From the IMG/VR virus record IMGVR_UViG_3300034073_005046, positions 1 through 64,000 of that record: a DNA stretch of 64,000 nucleotides, one strand, 5' to 3'. The DNA comes from a virus. Made by a program: the position numbers and the translations under genes. This document shows, one piece after another, positions 54,802 to 64,000 of the stretch (the first letter of the stretch is position 1; every line of letters starts with the position of its first letter). The notes under the pieces were generated by a model. The model saw nothing but the letters and a program-made list of their open reading frames with translations. It was not told where the DNA came from and made no database searches.

Positions 54802-57800
54802 TCACTGCTCGGAGTAGTTCAGGGACACATAGATCTCCCCACCATCGATGTTGTTCAAGGCTCGAGCGATGATAAATGTGGCAAGATTGCCGTCATCTTC
54901 ATTCACAATGCTTTCGGCTGAAATGTTGAAGACCGTGTTCAAATCGATTTGAGTAGGGGTGTTGGAGGATACGTAGTAGGTAGCTAGGGGGGATCCCAGG
55001 CTATTGTCTGTTAGCCATTTGATCGGGTACTGAGATTCGGTGAAAATACCGGCGGAATTAGTTCCTCCAGCAGACAAGAAGCTACCACACTTTCTCGGAT
55101 TACTGTGTATAGATTTGAATGTATCGAGGGTGGCTTCACTAGCATCGAAGGTGGGTGCGGTTGGTAGACCGAGGGAATCGGGAACCGTCGTGGCCACAAT
55201 ACCCTTCACTGCTCCATTAGCACTCGGACTGGCTGACCACTGGCTATGATAGTCGGCAGTCTCGGAGTCGGAGATAGATACTGTGCTACGGTGGGGTGTT
55301 AGTGGTCGGACATCAATGCCTCTGGCTGTTTTCTGGCCTATCCACACCCCACCGAGTTCAGCACCCTGTCTACCTTGCACGAAAACACGGATGAAAGGCA
55401 CATTACCAGGTGCGATGCGGGATACGAGGATGTTACGGACCCTTGATCGTTTATCGATACTGGCCATATAAACAACATTGTAGTATACCACAACGTCGCC
55501 TACCGATATGCCGCCAGGCAGAGAATTGCCGAGAGGCAGGAGATATAAGGCTACGCCGTCATCGACAGTACGGACTATGCCACCAGTCGTTGAGATGTTC
55601 GCAGACGATGCACCTTGGACGATTGTGACGGTGTACGATTCACCCAAATTGGGCCAGGGAGACACAGGGTCGGAGATGTAGTAGGTGGTTACGAGGGTAT
55701 CCGGATCTACTTCAGCGATGATTGATACGTCTGAACGGAGTTCTCGACCAGCCTTACAGAATAATCCCCTGCAGTCGTTAAGATCGATGCTAGATAACTC
55801 ACCATATGTAGTGGTTTCACCAGATTCTTGACCGTACGTATTCCCTACAACCACCGGATTAGTTTCGATGTACACCGTGTTATCAGGATGGTCCGATACA
55901 AAATCGTAAGGCAAACCTTCATAGAAGTTTTCGCCATCCCAAACTGCATTCGGTTCGATTCCCCAGTCTGGGTCGGAAGTGGTGGCGTAGATGTCGCTGG
56001 AAGGATTGGTGGTGTCTGGCCAGATGAAACCGAAGCGTAGGGCAGATGCGTGAGATGAGTCGAGACCGGACCCTGGGCCACCTACCCAGTAGATATAAAA
56101 CTCATCGCTTAGCACATCGACCGTGCTGAGCAGGATTTGGTCACGCCTGAAGTAGTCGAATTCGATGTCGTAGCCCAGATCGTAAGGTGAAATGGGGGCG
56201 TAGAGGTTGGGCAGGTAGATGTTGGTTGGAGTAGGGCTGGGGTTACGGTTAGAAAGATACGGTGTGCCTTGTCCATCCCTTTGTAGTTTGATAATCAGCG
56301 AGTCTCCACTAAAATCTCTCAGCGAGGCTGGAAACAATCCGTACAGATCATCGCCCACAACCCTGATTACCTGATTTCCCACCGACCAATTTGCTGATAC
56401 AGTCGGATCTCTGAAGTTACCGGCCGACGCCGTGCTGTATGCCGCCACAGCACTGTAGCTCGCTGCGTTGTCTGATGTGATGCCGATCGCAGGGCGGTCT
56501 AGGGTGAAGTAGGGGTCGATGGTGAATTTACCCTTCAGACGGCGTTCTTCGGGCAATAGGGTCCACCTGTAGCCTTCCTGGTGCGTATAAGCCCACTCCG
56601 GACAACCCCTTTGCCTGATGATCTTAATCTCACAGTCTTGCTGGCTATGCACAAAGAGGTTTTCAGGGAAAATCTCCTTCTTGTTGTAAAGCTCAGTACC
56701 GAATCGGTTTACAACAAACTGCCTGGGCTTAATGCCCATTAGTGTTGTCCAGTCGATGGCGTTGAGAAGGGTTTTAGACTCTGAGAAACCAGGGTTACGG
56801 AGATACCTTACCCTCGACTGAGCATTCAACGTGTACAGCGTGCCTTCATCGTATCCATCAATGTAGTACGATGCGCCGAACTTATTGACGTACTGATCGA
56901 CTCGTATCGTTGAGGAGTCGGTGATTAGTAGGCGATACTTGAAGTAGAAGAAGGGGTCGGCGAGGCATGGTTGACCGAGTTGGTTCTCGATCACCAAAGT
57001 GTGAAGGGTAACCCATCTACACTCACCGTTCTCTACGGGAATGTAGGCATAAAACCTAGCCCCAATCGCACCGTACCAGCCAAACTCAATCTTGTACATG
57101 GTGACGGTGTCGGGATCGAGAATATAACCGCTCTGGCCCTCACCGCTTAACGGGTCACCGTTCATGATATTTTGTTCGATGACCGTCTCGTACTGGACCT
57201 GGCCATTACGAATAACGGTTCGGGTGTTTTCCGGATACCTCGCTTCGCGCAAGAAGTTGGTATCCTCGAGGGGAACGATGGAACGTCTTACTACTGAGAA
57301 GTTAGCTCCGTTGCTAAGACGGAACATATACGAGTCAGTATCATTCTCGATGCCAAACTCCAGGATTGTTCCTGGTCCAGCTCCTATCTCACTGACTTTT
57401 ACACCATAAGTGAACCCGCTAATCCGGCCGGGCTGATACCTGAACGACCGTATCGATTTTAGTGTGATTTCGCTTCGGATGCCCTGCGATCCGCCGATTC
57501 GGTTGGTGCTGGTCGGCAATCCGATTTGCGTTTGAGGCCAGGATGTAGAGAAGACATTGTTTACTTTGTCTGGTAGGACTGGGGTGTCTAGGACGAAGTA
57601 GGGAAGCTTGAGGTCTTTCTCGAGCTGGGTTACAGTGGAGAGATCAGGGTGTACAGTGAACTCCCAATTCTTCAAGTCCTCCCTCATCTCGTCCCAGCGA
57701 AGACCGAAGTATTTCTCCCATAACTCGGCTTGTGGATTCGTACGGATCCTGTAGTGGCCTTTATCTTCGGGGCGTCCGGAGGGATAGTATACCCTCGTGC

Positions 57801-58752
57801 TGCTGAAGAAGAAGGAGTCCCAAGATACATCGAGGTCTTGGGGTAGGCGGCTTGTCGCCTCGGTGATAATCACATTGCTTGTTCCCCACAACAATGGGTT
57901 GTTTCGCCAGTTAGTGATGCTGACTGTATTGAAGTTGTAGGCTTGTCCGGTGGGGAGTACAGGGTAGTTGCTGACAGGACCGAAGCGGTTTTGATTAATA
58001 TCTAACCAAATCTTGTCCCAATATAACTCGTCGAAGTCGGGATAAGTCGATAGTAGGTAGCCGAGATTAAACTGCTCACGCAGTGAGGTAGAGAAATTCT
58101 CCGTCATGTACCTGAATAGGTATAAGGCTACGATAGAATTGATATATTGTCCCCAGCTTGTGTATCTCTCAGCCCCACCAGGATTGATTAGTTGGTCTTG
58201 GATGCCAGGTTTGGCCGGGGGTAGGAAGGGCGTGGGGTTAGCTGACAGTACAATAGCCGCGTTCCTGCTGTCCTCGGTGAATCGAGATGGGTAGTAGTTG
58301 CCACTCGAGCTAGGACGTCTTGTCCACCACTGCATTCCCTCAGAATCCTCATAGCCCCCTACATCCACTCTCCAGTCTTTGGGGTCTAAGCCATATGTCG
58401 AGACATTGCCGAACAAACCTTGCTGAGTGGTTTCGCGATTGATGCCCAGCAACGACCTGGACACCTGACTCTGCTCGGCGAATTGCTCGACGATAGGCAG
58501 AGCGGCTGGGCTTCCCTTGCTAAAAATGTTCTGACTACTCAGACCGTCGGTTTGATAAGACTCTGAGTCAACCACAACACTCGGTGCCGTGTCAGCCCCG
58601 TACTCGCTGCGTCTATACTCCTCTTTCTCTGTGACCAACGGTGCGCCTTGCTCGGTGGACAGGGCGAGGCCCCTAATGTCCACCATCTGCTTGACTCCTC
58701 GGCTACGCCGAGGTGGAGTTTTATCTGCCCGGATAGATTGTTTACCAGCCAT
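54802..58752 (-). CDS. Giant structural protein, paralogue of the 1,018-residue neighbour
   Basis: A 1,316-residue protein of unknown function sharing segments with the next gene upstream (58756-61812): S-L-L-G-I x9 G-(L/I)-F-x-(N/D)-V-x-T-Y, then F-R-Y-Q-P-G-R, then K-I-(E/D)-F-x-W-Y-G-A-(I/V)-G-A-x-F, then G-A-S-Y-Y-I-D-G. The order and spacing are the same, so the two arose by duplication and then diverged. It is beta-rich with a hydrophilic N-terminal 90 residues. Likely a tail-fibre or baseplate-peripheral protein. The stop precedes the LRR gene's late motif; it is cotranscribed with the paralogue (gap 3 nt). Confidence 0.6.
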   Translation of the reverse strand: MAGKQSIRADKTPPRRSRGVKQMVDIRGLALSTEQGAPLVTEKEEYRRSEYGADTAPSVVVDSESYQTDGLSSQNIFSKGSPAALPIVEQFAEQSQVSRSLLGINRETTQQGLFGNVSTYGLDPKDWRVDVGGYEDSEGMQWWTRRPSSSGNYYPSRFTEDSRNAAIVLSANPTPFLPPAKPGIQDQLINPGGAERYTSWGQYINSIVALYLFRYMTENFSTSLREQFNLGYLLSTYPDFDELYWDKIWLDINQNRFGPVSNYPVLPTGQAYNFNTVSITNWRNNPLLWGTSNVIITEATSRLPQDLDVSWDSFFFSSTRVYYPSGRPEDKGHYRIRTNPQAELWEKYFGLRWDEMREDLKNWEFTVHPDLSTVTQLEKDLKLPYFVLDTPVLPDKVNNVFSTSWPQTQIGLPTSTNRIGGSQGIRSEITLKSIRSFRYQPGRISGFTYGVKVSEIGAGPGTILEFGIENDTDSYMFRLSNGANFSVVRRSIVPLEDTNFLREARYPENTRTVIRNGQVQYETVIEQNIMNGDPLSGEGQSGYILDPDTVTMYKIEFGWYGAIGARFYAYIPVENGECRWVTLHTLVIENQLGQPCLADPFFYFKYRLLITDSSTIRVDQYVNKFGASYYIDGYDEGTLYTLNAQSRVRYLRNPGFSESKTLLNAIDWTTLMGIKPRQFVVNRFGTELYNKKEIFPENLFVHSQQDCEIKIIRQRGCPEWAYTHQEGYRWTLLPEERRLKGKFTIDPYFTLDRPAIGITSDNAASYSAVAAYSTASAGNFRDPTVSANWSVGNQVIRVVGDDLYGLFPASLRDFSGDSLIIKLQRDGQGTPYLSNRNPSPTPTNIYLPNLYAPISPYDLGYDIEFDYFRRDQILLSTVDVLSDEFYIYWVGGPGSGLDSSHASALRFGFIWPDTTNPSSDIYATTSDPDWGIEPNAVWDGENFYEGLPYDFVSDHPDNTVYIETNPVVVGNTYGQESGETTTYGELSSIDLNDCRGLFCKAGRELRSDVSIIAEVDPDTLVTTYYISDPVSPWPNLGESYTVTIVQGASSANISTTGGIVRTVDDGVALYLLPLGNSLPGGISVGDVVVYYNVVYMASIDKRSRVRNILVSRIAPGNVPFIRVFVQGRQGAELGGVWIGQKTARGIDVRPLTPHRSTVSISDSETADYHSQWSASPSANGAVKGIVATTVPDSLGLPTAPTFDASEATLDTFKSIHSNPRKCGSFLSAGGTNSAGIFTESQYPIKWLTDNSLGSPLATYYVSSNTPTQIDLNTVFNISAESIVNEDDGNLATFIIARALNNIDGGEIYVSLNYSEQ

Positions 58753-58755
58753 ACC

Positions 58756-61700
58756 TCACTGCTCCTCCCAAGTCAAAGAGTTGACGATGGAGAGTTGGGT
58801 AGATGGTTGAGAGGTGGCCGATGTCGATTCCCACATCGTGTATGCGCAGAGGATATCGACCTCGTTGGTTAGAGGGAAGGAGATATACTCTTTGTTATAC
58901 GCGAAGTAGTCGGTCAGGTCGTATTGCGAGCCTCCCGGGTTTGTATACAGCGAGAAGATAGTGTTGCCGGTATTGGCGACGGGGGAGAGGCGGAAGTCTT
59001 GAGATACCGAGGCTCCTGACAACTGCGCGATGGATTCGAAACTACCGACTTTGTCAGTTTCATTCCACTTCTTCTGATCTTCATACTTCGTGTGAACGAA
59101 GTCGCCAGTAAATAAGGTGATGGTACCTTCGGCGTTGAAAGTATACATTCGTACGGGCAGCAAAGATCCGTAGACGGTTACAGGCTCTGGCTGAGCGGTG
59201 TAATTCTGAACATAGTAGTTGCTACCTTTCCTGAAGAACCTCACCAGGACTGAGTCTTCGGATACAGAAGGACTGGCAGGAAAACCACCCACTGGCACTG
59301 ACCCCGTCGCAATTCCGCGCATGTAGCAGTGGAGGTAGGAACCGTCGGAGGGCAGGAGGGTCTGGAGGGTTGAGAAATCGCCACTGGAAATGTTGACGCC
59401 CGAATCGATTTCCCTAGGAGCTGTGCCAGAACCCAGGTCAAACCCGAATTGCGGTGATCCAGAGATACTATATAGAGTGATGGCGTAGGTTTGAGAGAGA
59501 GCAGAGTTGTCGAGGTTGTTGGTAATTAGAAGAGGGTTTTTGATGAAGTTTACGGTGAGAATGTTATTCGACGTATCCGCTGCGGGCTGGGTAACACCAA
59601 TGCCGTATTTGATTGGATAAAGCTGGATGCGGTTGCGAATAGGCGTACCGGTCGTATTGGTCACCTCGTCTTTTGCCCTCAACGCTACCATCGCCCTTTG
59701 ACGACGAGGCACCATCAACTCGATAGGATCTCCATTGCTGAGGAAAGTAGTAGATTTGTTAAAGTAGAGCCTCACCCTCGTACTCTCATTCTCTACCCAA
59801 ATCACCCTCATCGTTGTGTCGGTCTTAAGATACGATCCGATCAACTGATCCTTGTCGGCCTGAGGTACAGCAGACGCTAAGATGCTAAAATAATTCGCCG
59901 CAGGCGCTGTGGCCACAGTGGTCTTGATGCCACCATAGGCTACAGACTTAGCGTAGTCGGAGGATTTAGAGAGAAGCTTAACTGTACCTTTATCGCCACC
60001 ATCGATGTAATACGACGCACCGTATTTCACCAGGCTACTCTTGGAGTCAGGCAAACCATTGCTGAGGCCGGAGTGGGTGAGATAGGTGATAGGCAACGTC
60101 GCGTTACCCAACGACGCTACATCAAGTTGGTTAGATGCCCGCATGTGGTGGACACGAACCCACCTCGCTTCGCCGTTTCCTACGGGAACGTAGCAAAGGA
60201 ACAACGCGCCTACGGCTCCGTACCACGAGAAGTCGATCTTCCACATCGTGACTTTTGTAAAGTCGACATCGTAGACGGAGGGTGCGGTGAGAGTCTGGCC
60301 GTTGAGTTCGACAGGGTCGCCTGGGCGTTTTACGCCGATGATGGTGGGGTCGACGTTGGCGGTGGATACATCGCTCCAGCGGACAATGTTATCGCTTTGA
60401 CCGTTGAGTTGGTCGGCGCTGAACATGGCACGCACGGGTCGCCATTCATATACTGTGCGGTATTGAGGGGGCACACAGAGCCTAAACCATTCCTTCAGGG
60501 TGATGTTCTTTGTTCCGGGGTCAGCCGATGCGGTATCGTACTCTTTCTCTGCACTGCGGTGAGAATCAGCGCCAAACGCATTGTCGAAATCGCTATTGCT
60601 GACTTGCGTACCGCCTTGAACTGTGACAAGAAGGTTCCAGACCTTCACACCGCTGTTAACCTCACTCGGATCGGTATCATAGCCGAAGCGGGCGTTATCA
60701 ACATTAACGTCAAGGGCGTCGCCGGACAACCCGATCTCACCAGTGAAGCCGGTGCCGTTGCCACGAGATAGGTTAGTGACAATATCTTCCCATCTGCAAT
60801 GAGCATCGAGACGAATATACTCTGAAGCGGGCTTCAGGAATTCGTTGTTGGTCCTCCACCCCTCGTACTCCAGGCTGGTGTAGGTATCGGACTCGCGTTG
60901 GTCGAGGGGGAATTGAAACTGCCGGCCAGACAGGTGTTCGATGAAACTACCCCCCGCATCGCGGTAGGCTAGACGCACTGCATAGCCAGCATCCGATTCG
61001 TAATCGGAGAGGGTGTTGGGCGCAGATTCGATGGCTCGGACATCGGCGGGGGCATAGCACAGGCTCGGGTCGTAGATAGCGGCTGCGACATAGCAAAGGC
61101 CGTTTCGGTAGATGACAGGGTCGGTGCCAACAACGCCCCAGTTGCCCCCCTTGATGTTACTCGTACCGCTCAACGACGCGACGCGATTCCACGCATCACT
61201 GGTGGATTCGATGCCAGTGGGTTGGGATGGTGTGAGGGCTTGGGTGCGGCGGATACACCTGAAGTCGTTACGATCGCCACCATTAACAATCTCGAAGTAA
61301 TACCCATCGAACTTATCAAAAATGCCCCACTTTTTGATGGTCGGAGCGCCCTTCATCGTGTTACGGTTAGGCGTAGCCGCGTCGTAGGTAGATAGCGTGC
61401 GATTCATTTTAACGCCCATCGTGGACGATGATACGCGGCCAGGCTGATACCTAAAGAATCGCTTAGAGGTAAGAATGGTTGTCTGGCCTTCCGCTGCCAC
61501 CAGCTCCGCGCCGGCCTCGGTCGCTAAGTGATTCACCCCCGTGCCGGTATCCGGATCGTTCTCCAGGGGGACTTGCGACCACTCGGACGGATTAACATCG
61601 TACGTGTTGACGTCAGCGAAGATGCCTAGGGCTACTTCGGCCCGGGGGATACCCAGCAAGCTAAGTGCGACCTCTGACTGGACTTTATTTTGTTCTTCGA

Positions 61701-61812
61701 CAGGGATGGGTGGCTGGTCTTCAGCGAAGACGACAGGCAACGAGTTGACGGCCTTCTGTTGGCCAAGGGGAACGGGGGCGGTCTTACCGATAATTGTTTG
61801 TTTGTTAGCCAT
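58756..61812 (-). CDS. Large structural protein, paralogue of the 1,316-residue neighbour
   Basis: A 1,018-residue protein. It shares with the downstream gene the segments S-L-L-G-I, F-R-Y-Q-P-G-R, M-W-K-I-D-F-S-W-Y-G-A-V-G-A and G-A-S-Y-Y-I-D-G, in the same order. The start M-A-N-K-Q-T-I-I-G-K-T resembles M-A-G-K-Q-S-I-R in the paralogue. It is beta-rich and without membrane segments. The ATG 61812 follows the stop of the beta-helix gene by 2 nt, so the three genes form one unit. A fibre or wedge protein is likely, but no family is named. Confidence 0.6.
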   Translation of the reverse strand: MANKQTIIGKTAPVPLGQQKAVNSLPVVFAEDQPPIPVEEQNKVQSEVALSLLGIPRAEVALGIFADVNTYDVNPSEWSQVPLENDPDTGTGVNHLATEAGAELVAAEGQTTILTSKRFFRYQPGRVSSSTMGVKMNRTLSTYDAATPNRNTMKGAPTIKKWGIFDKFDGYYFEIVNGGDRNDFRCIRRTQALTPSQPTGIESTSDAWNRVASLSGTSNIKGGNWGVVGTDPVIYRNGLCYVAAAIYDPSLCYAPADVRAIESAPNTLSDYESDAGYAVRLAYRDAGGSFIEHLSGRQFQFPLDQRESDTYTSLEYEGWRTNNEFLKPASEYIRLDAHCRWEDIVTNLSRGNGTGFTGEIGLSGDALDVNVDNARFGYDTDPSEVNSGVKVWNLLVTVQGGTQVSNSDFDNAFGADSHRSAEKEYDTASADPGTKNITLKEWFRLCVPPQYRTVYEWRPVRAMFSADQLNGQSDNIVRWSDVSTANVDPTIIGVKRPGDPVELNGQTLTAPSVYDVDFTKVTMWKIDFSWYGAVGALFLCYVPVGNGEARWVRVHHMRASNQLDVASLGNATLPITYLTHSGLSNGLPDSKSSLVKYGASYYIDGGDKGTVKLLSKSSDYAKSVAYGGIKTTVATAPAANYFSILASAVPQADKDQLIGSYLKTDTTMRVIWVENESTRVRLYFNKSTTFLSNGDPIELMVPRRQRAMVALRAKDEVTNTTGTPIRNRIQLYPIKYGIGVTQPAADTSNNILTVNFIKNPLLITNNLDNSALSQTYAITLYSISGSPQFGFDLGSGTAPREIDSGVNISSGDFSTLQTLLPSDGSYLHCYMRGIATGSVPVGGFPASPSVSEDSVLVRFFRKGSNYYVQNYTAQPEPVTVYGSLLPVRMYTFNAEGTITLFTGDFVHTKYEDQKKWNETDKVGSFESIAQLSGASVSQDFRLSPVANTGNTIFSLYTNPGGSQYDLTDYFAYNKEYISFPLTNEVDILCAYTMWESTSATSQPSTQLSIVNSLTWEEQ

Positions 61813-61814
61813 GA

Positions 61815-64000
61815 TCAGGAGTGAACGATGAGGTTGCCGTCAGCCACGAAATAATCGGACCGCTGGATGTACAAGGAGCCGCCCAAGAATTCGATGGGGG
61901 TGGTAGTCAAAGTGAGGCCGGAGATTGGGTTTAGCAGGAGGGAGTTAGTGTCGGTATCTATGCCAATCACAGTGTACGCTACATCTTGATCTAGACCGGC
62001 TAGGTTGGTGTTATCGAAACCGGTGATTTTGATCCTGTCGTTTTCCGGACTCGATGCGGAGTAGATCTGGAAGCCCAAGATATCACTGGGATTTCTAAGG
62101 CGCACAGCTACGTACTGGTTGCCACCCACCGTCGCACTGAGAATCGAAAGAGGGGAGAGGTTTCGTCCGATTAGGACGGTAGCCTTAACCTCGTACATGT
62201 ACCCGTCAGCGTTTGTCAACGAGTTTGTGGCCGGTATCGTCTTACCGTTGTAGTTAGCTGAGGTAGTGGCTGGGAGAGTGAGAGAGAAGATGCCCGCCTC
62301 GAGTTGTGCGGAAGTCTCCAGGACACGGAACGCACCGATGGCGGGGGTGGTCTTGATCCCTGAGGAGTCGAGTGCGTAGATGTCGGCGTTTACGGAATTT
62401 TTGAGTATACCTACCGACTCGCCACCCAGCGTTACGGTCATATACACTGGATCGAGAGCGAAGCCCGATCTCACCTCGATGGCCGCTTTGCTATATTCAT
62501 TGTTATACGTGTCGATGGAGCGGATTAACGAGTCGTTGTCGCTGTAGGCCAGGTTCCCCTGCGCGTTCCACTGGAACGAGGTCTCGAGGACTAAGCCGTT
62601 GTCTCCGCAGGCCCTGATGATATTTCCATTAATCGTACTGTAATCTGTGCTTATCACCTTCGGGCCGGTGGTGGCGAACTCGAGGAGATTGGCTTGGGCG
62701 ACCACGTTCTCACTCGTATCGATGAGGAGAGGAGATACGGTCTGCTCGTAAGAGCGACCGGTCAACCTGATCGTATTGCCAATCAACGATGCGCCTTTGG
62801 TGTCGTAGAGGGCGATGCCACCGCCTCCGCACCCGGTCACCGTACAGTCGTTGATGACAACGTTGTCCGCGTAACGGATCTGCAGGCCTACTTCGGAGGT
62901 GATGGGGGATACCTGGGAGAACGATTCGGTCCGATTGCCGTCGAAGGCTATTGAGCGCAGGCGAATACCTCGCACACGAGGTGACACGGACTCTCCGGTG
63001 AAATTCAAGATGCCAGGGTTGCCCGGATTACTCAGCGTACACGGTAGCCGCCTAATCACCGATCCGTCTCCCACACCTCGGATCGAGATGTTAGAGAAGT
63101 TGGATTGAGATGTATTGGTGAAAAACGTATCCGCCACATTGTAGATGCCGGCGGGGAAAAATATCTCCTTTACATCACTGGTTGAGGCGAGGTTGATGGC
63201 TGTTTGGACAAAACTCGTATCGTCGAGAGTAAATGTTACGGTGTCTCCGGCTTGTAGCTGAGAGTTAGCTGATAGGCCAGTGCATTGGATGTAGGAGGGC
63301 AGGGTGCCGAGCTGGTTAGGCAATATCGTTACGCGCTCCTTGCCAACTACTTTCCTAATCTGCGTCGCATCGACTCCGGTTACAGAGAAGACGTTGGAGA
63401 GGAAGTAGGGGAGAAGGGGATCGGATTCCCAGCCAGGAATCTCGAGGAGGCCGAGGTCACGAAAGGCTTGGGTTCCCGACCCTGGATAGCCAATCTTGTT
63501 GTTGCCAATGACTCCGAGAAAATCGACCCGGCTACCCCAGACCCGATAGATGACCGGCAAAGCGTATTGAGATGTTCGGATGAAGTCTAGTTGTACGTAT
63601 TGTTCGGTTCCCCAGAGGTCGGGGTTCAAGACTTTTGTCCCTACCGTTACGGTTGACCGGAAGAACGGTAAGCGACCGGTTTGCGGGTCGAAGCCGAAAA
63701 CGTAGTAGGTGAGTGGGGCGAGGTTGGGGTTTGCCCCAAGAGATCCGGAAAAATCAACGTTTACGACGCTCGAGGATGATACGGAGAGAATAGGGGTTTC
63801 CTCTAGCCCCGGGGTTCTATACCCAAAGAGTTGAATCCCTACTCCGCTCTTCAGTACGTCGGTATACTGAAAGATGGAATTACCTTCGCCATCATCGATG
63901 TTGCTGATTGTTACAACGCCTTCGGCATCGATGTCGGTAACGGTGCCAGTAAATTCCAGGTCTCCCCTGCCACTCGCACCGATGTTCCGGACATTGATGT
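61815..64000 (-). CDS. Right-handed beta-helix tailspike-like protein, 5' end outside window
   Basis: The frame stays open from 61815 to the window edge (at least 728 codons), so a TTG start at 63629 is rejected and the gene is partial. Residues coded by about 63160-62350 show the stacked short-strand pattern of a pectate-lyase-type beta-helix: I-S-I-R-G-V-G-D-G-S, I-R-L-R-S-I-A-F-D-G-N, L-Q-I-R-Y-A-D-N-V-V-I-N-D-C-T-V-T-G-C-G-G-G-G-I-A-L-Y and further I-x-G-N-x-I rungs. This fold is typical of tailspikes that bind or cut surface polysaccharide. A catalytic residue cannot be placed by eye. It heads the operon with the paralogous pair. Confidence 0.72.
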   Translation of the reverse strand, partial: INVRNIGASGRGDLEFTGTVTDIDAEGVVTISNIDDGEGNSIFQYTDVLKSGVGIQLFGYRTPGLEETPILSVSSSSVVNVDFSGSLGANPNLAPLTYYVFGFDPQTGRLPFFRSTVTVGTKVLNPDLWGTEQYVQLDFIRTSQYALPVIYRVWGSRVDFLGVIGNNKIGYPGSGTQAFRDLGLLEIPGWESDPLLPYFLSNVFSVTGVDATQIRKVVGKERVTILPNQLGTLPSYIQCTGLSANSQLQAGDTVTFTLDDTSFVQTAINLASTSDVKEIFFPAGIYNVADTFFTNTSQSNFSNISIRGVGDGSVIRRLPCTLSNPGNPGILNFTGESVSPRVRGIRLRSIAFDGNRTESFSQVSPITSEVGLQIRYADNVVINDCTVTGCGGGGIALYDTKGASLIGNTIRLTGRSYEQTVSPLLIDTSENVVAQANLLEFATTGPKVISTDYSTINGNIIRACGDNGLVLETSFQWNAQGNLAYSDNDSLIRSIDTYNNEYSKAAIEVRSGFALDPVYMTVTLGGESVGILKNSVNADIYALDSSGIKTTPAIGAFRVLETSAQLEAGIFSLTLPATTSANYNGKTIPATNSLTNADGYMYEVKATVLIGRNLSPLSILSATVGGNQYVAVRLRNPSDILGFQIYSASSPENDRIKITGFDNTNLAGLDQDVAYTVIGIDTDTNSLLLNPISGLTLTTTPIEFLGGSLYIQRSDYFVADGNLIVHS

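Noticed and set aside
60073-60771. 232-residue plus-strand frame opposite the 1,018-residue gene
   Set aside because: Antisense shadow with no independent support.
1-64000. CRISPR arrays, tRNA genes, insertion sequences, attachment sites
   Set aside because: No regularly spaced direct repeats, no cloverleaf-like intergenic sequence, no transposase or integrase seen. Gaps between genes are too short for most of these.
1-64000. T4-type late box TATAAATA and cyanobacterial HIP1 (GCGATCGC) as organising repeats
   Set aside because: Neither recurs before genes or in visible excess in my reading.
1-64000. Photosynthesis auxiliary genes (psbA, psbD, hli and similar)
   Set aside because: Looked for because of the cyanophage signature; no frame matches.

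Overview
The window is a piece of a large tailed-phage genome, most likely a contractile-tailed (myovirus) phage of a cyanobacterium. The virion and packaging evidence is a gp25/GpW wedge protein, gpJ/gp47-like and gpI-like baseplate proteins, a gpV/gp5-type OB-domain spike, a contractile-injection-system tube-type hub protein, a long tape measure, a hub-associated murein hydrolase, several giant fibre proteins and a large terminase. The host inference rests on two cyanobacteria-type small domains (DUF4278-like at 19503-19673 and Mo-nitro_C-like at 21363-21653), a marine-cyanophage-style giant fibre with a beta-helix segment and an S74 chaperone (23758-28740), and the usual cyanophage set of NrdA/NrdB, PhoH and thioredoxin. 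No photosynthesis gene, capsid gene, portal, small terminase or DNA polymerase was recognised here.

Layout. 1-8.9 kb (minus): a small DUF6496-like protein, a long disordered protein, wedge, tape measure and tube/hub proteins. 8.9-21.7 kb (minus): DNA replication and nucleotide metabolism (AEP-type primase, SF3 helicase, FEN-type nuclease, HNH nucleases, dUTPase, NrdA with a glutaredoxin domain, NrdB, a candidate SSB), interleaved with small virion-type genes that carry their own late-type promoters. 21.7-29.3 kb (minus): fibre proteins. 29.3-40.2 kb (plus): baseplate operon, terminase, thioredoxin, a sigma-70-type factor and a DUF3223 protein. 40.2-44.8 kb (minus): hub hydrolase and small structural genes. 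44.9-49.7 kb (plus): a P-loop kinase, phoH and a large structural protein. 49.7-64 kb (minus): giant structural or receptor-binding proteins including a leucine-rich-repeat protein, a paralogous pair and a beta-helix spike cut by the window edge.

Regulation is visible in the sequence. A bipartite element, GTTGAAAGC - 4 nt - TAGAG, occurs about 16 times, almost always 10-25 nt before the start codon of a virion-type gene and on the coding strand. A second class, TGYTAnAAT (extended -10), lies about 20-50 nt before replication and nucleotide-metabolism genes. The first is a candidate late promoter and the phage-encoded sigma factor (38787-39503) is its candidate reader. Genes are tightly packed, with many start/stop overlaps. 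There is no gene-free stretch over 300 bases; the longest non-coding gaps are 46336-46580 (a structured, ambiguous region) and 45464-45576 (motif plus terminator).
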